Positions 58,434 through 64,000 of a DNA stretch of 64,000 nucleotides are shown here, piece by piece (position 1 is the first letter of the stretch; every line of letters starts with the position of its first letter). The notes beneath the pieces are model-generated. The model was given only the letters and a program-made list of their open reading frames with translations. It made no database searches and had not been told where the DNA came from. This stretch comes from Dictyophora rubrovolvata (Eukaryota; Basidiomycota; Agaricomycetes; Phallales; Phallaceae), in assembly GCA_029959195.1 (NCBI GenBank), contig CP114117.1, forward strand, positions 3,038,001 through 3,102,000, read 5' to 3'. Made by a program: the position numbers and the translations under genes.

Positions 58434-58787
58434 TGTCAGGGTATGCTAATGCCGTCCCTTTCATTTCTTCCATTTATCTTCGGTTCCTATCTATTTTATT
58501 TATTCCCACATTTCTCATATTTTATCCCACTCCTTGTCTTCCCCTTTCCTTCTGTATTTCCATTTTTCCCTTCAACAGGCGCTGAGCACCTGTTCCCATC
58601 AGAGCCATGGCCTAGGCCCTGGCTAAAAGCCTAGGACTGGTGCATATCCGCGCCCAGTCCATGAACCAAAGGCTGTGTATGACCTTTGCCGTTTTTCATA
58701 GTATATAGTTAGTAGCCCTAGAGGAAGGATCCCTAAGTTTGTTCTCTTAGGATCCCCTCCCTCTAGTCTGAGTGAGTAGCCCTGACA
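58434..58787 (-). mobile_element. Solo LTR E (fossil), reverse orientation, 354 bp
   Basis: Same family as C and D, with TGTCAGGG...CCTGACA borders on the plus strand. It is shorter because it has only one of the two AGGATCCCCTCCCTCTAG units found at one end of C and D. It is clearly more diverged from C and D than they are from each other. Its flanks (GGATG and GTTTC) do not match, unlike those of A, C and D. Confidence 0.85.
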
Positions 58788-58929
58788 GTTTCGTTACCCC
58801 TTTATCACATTTGGGAGTCTTAGTTCTAGGCCTCATTATGTGATTATATAGGGGTTCCTCCTGTGCAGTTGCTGTCCCACTCCTGGGTATGTTCTTTCTA
58901 ATTGCAAGAAGTTTCCTATCATCATAACC

Positions 58930-59105
58930 GTGGTCATCGGTTATCAGTGTTACGTGCTGGAATGTGTGTACGAAGTCTGGTGAGGTTAGTGTGAGAGATA
59001 AATGATAGGCTTCAACTTGCTCTTGAGTTGTGCCCTCACTGTGCGCGTCCATTAACTTCAAGCTGTGTGGTTGTGACGTCTGACATGGGAGCACATGGTT
59101 CAGTG
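58930..59105 (-). repeat. Dispersed repeat, copy 2
   Basis: Second copy of the 54,450-54,620 repeat, in the same orientation and diverged by point changes throughout. Confidence 0.8.
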
Positions 59106-59339
59106 TAACATTTTGTTACAGATAGTGTAGCCCAGCTCTTACAGGTTCACAAGGTAACAGTGGAAAACTGTATATTCACAGGTAAATGGTAAGAAAGGCT
59201 ACCGGCACCTTTACTGCCTAGCGGTATTTTGTACACGGTGTACGGCGCCTACATACTATTACATAATCATGCTACATAGTGCACGTGCTAAGTCACATGT
59301 TGTAGTATAATGGACTTATGCCTAAGTCCATAGGGTATG

Positions 59340-59650
59340 TGTTAGGGCAACTCAGGGCACACACCTAGAGGAGGGAAAACCTAAGAGAAAAAGCTTAGGA
59401 ATCCTCCTCTAGGGAAAACGACTATATATCTATGAGTACAGGTGCTCAGTTGATCCCCATGGGATCCGCGGTGATAATGAATGAAAACGTGTGAGAATGA
59501 GAGTTCAGTCAAAGACTGAATTCGAGAGAACAAGTCGAAAATGAGAAATAGTTAGAAATATGAGAAAGTGAGAAAGGACGGAATAAACACAGAGAGAGCA
59601 TGAATACAGGAAAATAGGAAAACAGAAAGTGTCGCTAGCATACTGTGACA
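59340..59650 (+). mobile_element. Solo LTR B (fossil), 311 bp
   Basis: Begins TGTTAGGGCAACTCAGGGC and ends GCTAGCATACTGTGACA, like LTR A. It has only one CCTAGAGGAGGG unit before the hairpin, where A has two. Flanks GTATG (left) and GTATA (right) agree in four of five positions, consistent with an aged target duplication. Confidence 0.85.
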
Positions 59651-60004
59651 GTATACATCCGCTATCAAAGCGGAATCATTACAATTTTCAATCACTTCCT
59701 CAAACTTCGAAGTCTTGAAGTTCAGATCATTTCATCATCCAAACCATTTCTCTTATTTCCATTTCCTTCGATTGAACTCTCAAATTGCTTCGCAATCCTT
59801 GAACTTATCACTGCGGATCCTGCAGAGATCTTTCTATTGATTATAAGCACTTGTCCTGTAGTGTATATAGTCTCTATCCCTAGAGGGAAAACCCTAAGCT
59901 TGTTCTCTTAGGTTTTCCTCCCTCTAGGTGTGTAGTTAGTAGTTCTGCTCAGTAGATCTCTTAGGTTTTCCTCCCTCTAAGTGTGTGCCCTGAGTCGCCC
60001 TAAC
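59651..60004 (-). mobile_element. Solo LTR F (fossil), reverse orientation, diverged subfamily
   Basis: In reverse it starts TGTTAGGGCGACTCAGGGC and carries the same hairpin with two units. Its second half shares only the GGATCCGCAGTGATAA block with A and B. The left border is uncertain because it abuts LTR B: the TGTGACA at the end of B may be shared. Right flank ATCAC. Older than A, C and D. Confidence 0.7.
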
Positions 60005-60783
60005 AATCACATTATATCTATAGTTTTCTTCGTACAATGGCTTCGGAATAATAGAGTTGTTGTTGCCTGATATCACAAGGGGTGCATCAGTGAGAGAAAA
60101 GATGAACCATATCCACAGCAAGACATGGAGTAAGAAATCAAATGAGAATTACTGAGAAGAACAGAACAATCTGTATTCATAGCGGTGTAAAGTCCTAATA
60201 TCAAAACTCCGAAATAGAAACGGCTTCCCTGACCGAAACGGGAAGAAGCCGGCTCATAATCAACACATACATATAAATATAAACGTGCACAAACAACGTG
60301 CAGATGGAAGCAAATTCTACGGGGGTGGTGAGCCCTTGCTGCATGGAAGGGAATGACTCTTCATTGGATGATTGCTCTGCCAATCTTCCATGGTTGGGTC
60401 GAGATAATCTCCAGACTCCCCTTGAATACATCGCGAATATGAAAATTAGCACAAAATTAACACAGCGTCCAGAAAATAAATCCGACATAATGTAGCTCAA
60501 TCTGGGCGCTTACTTCTCATGTGCAAGTCTGCCGCTCTAGTAAAATTTATCTCGCGTTCCCTAGATACACGCCGAGATATTTATTGTTTCAAAGGAGAGC
60601 TTGGCGTGTAGTTCGGCCGCTCAATTGGCTTACATGCCTCGACAAACCCGGGGGTCCATCAATATTGATGTCGCATGCGTTAACACCTCTTCTTTATCCC
60701 ATAAATGCCCATCCTCCGTCCTTTCCGCTACTTTCGTCCTTTCGTTTCAGTGTGTAACCCAGCTTTATCGGCGCTGTTTGAAG
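60005..60783. other. Intergenic DNA right of the LTR cluster
   Basis: No gene recognised. A 99-residue minus-strand frame at 60,201-60,500 has no support. The 100 bp before 60,784 are C/T-rich and probably the promoter of the next gene. Confidence 0.4.
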
Positions 60784-61794
60784 ATGCTTAATAGCTTTGG
60801 AAAACTTGCCGTTATTGAAGTAGCTGTTTACATACCAGTCGCCCTGGTGGCGTTTTATGTCACGTTACGATATACTTCTACTAATCGTCGGAGAGCCTGG
60901 GGTTTTCTTTTGACATTTGCCATGAGTAAGTTTTCTGTTGTTTTGATGTTTTCTCGCTGAAATCTGCGGTATTTTAGTACGTTCCGTGGGGGCCATCTTG
61001 ACCATAGTGTCCCAATATGAATCAAACCCATCAAATGGTCTACTCACGACAGTCGGAATCCTTCGAGTCCTTGGTCTCAGCTTTTTACTCCTGACCACAC
61101 ACTCCTTAGTATCCGCAATGTAAGCAGTTCAGGTCTGTCACTTTCCTCCTTTACCACAACATGATGTATTATGACAGAAGCAAGAAAGCCTTGCCGAATC
61201 TTCCCCGATTTCTACAGCTGGTACGGTTAGTAATTGTGGTTGGAATGATTCTGTCTGTCATCGTAAAAATCAGCCAAGCATTGGGACAAGCTGGATTATC
61301 TACGAAGACTACCCATAATCTTTTCAAGATCGGTATCGCCCTTTATTTGATCAGTTATTTAGCCATTTTTGGCGTCCACATGCGATTGTGGACCGTGAGA
61401 CGCGATCTCTCTACTATCTATTACAAAGTAAGTCTAATGAGGAATATTCTTTCATCTCAAATGATTTTTGAAAAAGTTCCTGCGGAATATCTCCATTGCG
61501 ATGCCCTTTCTCGCTGCACGAATTACTTACTCTGCGTTAGGTGCCTTCAATCCCGCGGACTCGGAACTCGCGACGATTTTCGCCAAATGGAAATTATTCT
61601 TATTCATGGCTTTACTTATGGAATTTATAGACGTATGCATTTACCTGGCTTCCGGAATCATCATTCCTGTCAATGACGAAGAAGCTGGCTCATCTGACAA
61701 GCCTCCACCTGCACGAGAGAACCGCTTAAAAAAATGGCCTCGAAACCGCAATAAGACTATACCGAGGGATAAGGAGATGATATCAAACCCTTAG
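60784..61794 (+). CDS. Polytopic membrane protein, DUF7702-like
   Basis: Four exons (60,784-60,925, 60,978-61,119, 61,178-61,427, 61,477-61,794) encode about 283 residues. It opens MLNSFGKLAVIEVAVYIPVA and has about seven hydrophobic segments, including AWGFLLTFAMIRSVGAIL, LVRLVIVVGMILSVIV and FLFMALLMEFIDVCIYLASG, then a basic, Pro-rich cytosolic tail. The N-terminal layout (a membrane segment, a YxxRR-type loop, an IRSVG-containing segment) matches the fungal DUF7702 seven-helix family, which resembles RTA1-type proteins. Function unknown. Confidence 0.75.
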
Positions 61795-62192
61795 AGTTAC
61801 CACTCCTTCTCTAACTTATCTTCTCTACTTATATAAGAGGCGGCACTGTTTTATGGCAAAGGACTTATTTTTTCCTGAGGCCTATGTACGAAATCCAGGC
61901 TCAGGCTGATGTTCCTCGACATAGGTACCAAAGTCACCATTAAATCAGTCGTCGATGCGAGTATCTCAGAAAGACTAACACTCCACCAAATTGAAAACTA
62001 AAATAAAGCTATAGGGCATAAAAATATCGCACCGGGAGTTGCCGGCGGGCATCCAAATATTTTTGAATATTTTTAGAAAAGGCAGACGGGCAATCCGCAG
62101 TAGTGAAGCAGTGATTTCAGAAACGTCTATAAAGAATGGTACCACTCACACTCCCACTGACGACGGTTCTCCTGTCTTTCCGTTTCATACAA

Positions 62193-63084
62193 AATGCTAA
62201 GGACGATTTCTCTCCCGGAAATACTCGGTGCTCGCAAAATCCCCTTGTTTTGGCTTAGACTGCCATTCTGGATTGCTACAGTTGGACTGTCAGTCGTGTG
62301 CGTGGCGGTTGGTGCCCAAGCGATACGAAGGTATGGTTGTGTTATGGCTGAATTTTAACTAATACGTATGAATCATGCTTACAATCAATTCGTCAATAGG
62401 AGCCAAGAGTTGGAAGACACCCTTCGTGCCGTGGCCCAGCAAAACAATGTCACGATTATGTTTGACATGAATGGTGAATTATTTTCGGGCTTTATCCATA
62501 ATGGAACTTTTACAAATTACCCATTTTTAAAATCGCAGACATTGTAGCCACTTCTAGACTGCTAACAGTCATCGGCGCCTTACTCGCAGCTTTCAGTCTC
62601 ACCTACAGCTTCATCCTCTTGATTGATGGCATCATGTTCCTCGTTCGTCGTAATAACCGAGCAAAAACGAAATCAGAAGAAGAATCAGATCGTGCACCCG
62701 AAGAACGCTTACCTTTCTCAACTCGCACATTGCGTTTCCAAGTTCTTGTCCTCGGTGTACTGACTCTCGTTTTGTTCACTGGCTTGGTTCCTTCTACGAT
62801 CTTTGCCCGAACAGGCCATGCCCACCTTACGATTCAACCTTCTAATCCAACTTTAATGTCCCAAATTGATACGAGGTACTGGGATTATGGATTTTGTACG
62901 TTCTCCCGTGATTCCAACAAAGCCGACAAATGATCTAAAATTGCTATTAATAGTACGTTGCCTAGCAGCCGCACCGTGGTTTGCAATCATATTTTCAATC
63001 CCAACTGCTTTGATTAGTTGGGTAGCATTGCATATCTCCAACGCGACTTCCCCATCCGGATCTCCAATTGCAGGCAAAGCTTGA
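62193..63084 (+). CDS. Small four-helix membrane protein, unknown function
   Basis: Exons 62,193-62,330, 62,400-62,473, 62,539-62,895 and 62,954-63,084 give about 232 residues. Four hydrophobic segments are visible: IATVGLSVVCVAVGAQ, VIGALLAAFSLTYSFILL, LVLGVLTLVLFTGLVPST, and FAIIFSIPTALISWVALHI. A charged cytosolic loop (RRNNRAKTKSEEESDRAPEER) lies between the second and third. The region between helices 1 and 2 has an N-glycosylation sequon (NNVT), and so does the C-terminus (SNAT). It is in the same direction as the previous gene but shows no clear homology to it. Confidence 0.7.
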
Positions 63085-63610
63085 CTTCTCTCCTCTTCAC
63101 GGCTTGACGTTTTCTAACGAACTCTCGTTTTGTCTCTATGCAAATTACATATTATTTGTTATGAATGCTTTGATGTCTTCGAAATACTCTTTATCACCTA
63201 TGATTTCAGGCTGATATCTATTATCCGACTTAGATTCGACACTCGACGCTAGATTGCGGATCAGTTCGAGCTAGTGGACGCACGTATGGGATAGAGATTT
63301 TTGCGAGAGATCTACTTCCGCCGGGGGATTATCGATCATCGTTCAAAGTTGATAACTGAGTCGGTACCGTTCAGTGATTAACGACCCATCAGCATTTTAT
63401 CCCTTGGCTGAGATGCATCAAACACGTTTGAGCCAGCTTTTCTCAATTCATAAGGAATATCGACGCGCTCGCTCGTCTCGAACTTCAATGTACTTAAATT
63501 ATTTTTTATTGTCTTTGGCTGATCCGATGAGGGTTCTTGGCGCATGGTTGATCTGCCATGTCTTCAAAGGCTTGTGCTCTCTACACATCTCACGAATGAA
63601 ATAGTCAAGT
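63085..63610. other. Intergenic DNA
   Basis: No gene recognised. Confidence 0.4.
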
Positions 63611-64000
63611 TGATCTTGGAGTTCGTGCAAGTTCCCTTATTAGTGCCCATCGCTTGAAGGAACTCACAGGGCCGCCATCCTTACTTCGACTCGTGTCCCA
63701 AGCACATTTCACATCCCTCGATATTATATTAACCTGTTGGTGACTCATATACCTAGTTTTGCAAGAACAAGACGGCAGAAGCTCTCACTATACCAACCAG
63801 TTCGATGACAATCGTCTCGTGTATTCCTATGAACAAACACCGGATCTACTGAAATTTTGGGAACCCCTGGTGGACTCCATCGTGTCCTCTATCACTCACT
63901 TAGAACTCATATTCCGATGCACGTCCCTGTTTGACAAGGACTACGCGATGCTTTCGATTATTCTCGGGACAATAGATAGTCTAGAATCCCTGGTTATCAG
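63611..64000 (+). CDS. Partial gene at right edge, unrecognised
   Basis: A frame reading DLGVRASSLISAHRLKELTG and SQAHFTSLDIILTCW is followed, perhaps after a short intron near 63,738-63,760, by LQEQDGRSSHYTNQF, LKFWEPLVDSIVSSITHLEL and AMLSIILGTIDSLESLVI up to the window end. The Leu-rich pattern recalls mushroom F-box/LRR-like proteins. The start codon and the first exon are not clear, so it could also be a remnant. Confidence 0.35.

Noticed and set aside
60201-60500. 99-residue minus-strand frame with hydrophobic stretches
   Set aside because: No homology signal and no exon neighbours; the hydrophobic part comes from A/T-rich DNA.

Overview
The window is nuclear DNA of a filamentous basidiomycete, most likely an agaricomycete. 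Genes carry many short (about 45-90 bp) GT-AG introns and a few microexons. The proteins are typical of mushrooms: a WOPR regulator, a fungal DUF262 protein, a yeast-type amino acid permease, a CE16 esterase and an agaricomycete BTB protein. A tRNA-Glu gene has a 12-nt intron. No bacterial operons, CRISPR arrays or rRNA genes are visible.

Layout. 1-5.2 kb: 3'-truncated Gti1/Pac2 (WOPR) gene (-), tRNA-Glu(UUC) (-), DUF262 protein with an Arg/Asp-Glu repeat tail (-). 7-17 kb: amino acid permease (+), secreted GDSL/CE16 esterase (-), AMP-dependent acyl-CoA ligase (-). 17.7-30.8 kb: a giant Ser/Thr/Ala/Val/Glu-rich gene (-) and, head to head with it, a small gene (+) sharing its N-terminal domain and its first two intron positions. 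31-36 kb: gene-poor DNA with a solo LTR and two diverged copies of one block. 36-51.8 kb: catalase (+), BTB protein (-), large membrane protein with a long acidic low-complexity tail (-), Xaa-Pro aminopeptidase (+), GST (-). 53-60 kb: a cluster of six related solo LTRs, one of them split by a 2,275-bp insertion carrying two intronless paralogous ORFs. 60.8-63.1 kb: two small polytopic membrane proteins (+). The right edge holds the start of an unrecognised gene.

The genes do not form an obvious pathway. Catalase, GST, acyl-CoA ligase, permease and peptidase are ordinary metabolism and stress functions. The two least explained items are the giant gene/small gene divergent pair (about 17.8-30.8 kb) and the ORF-bearing insertion inside a solo LTR (55,447-57,721). 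All splice sites were read by eye from GT/AG signals and reading-frame continuity, so single boundaries may be wrong even where the gene call is secure.
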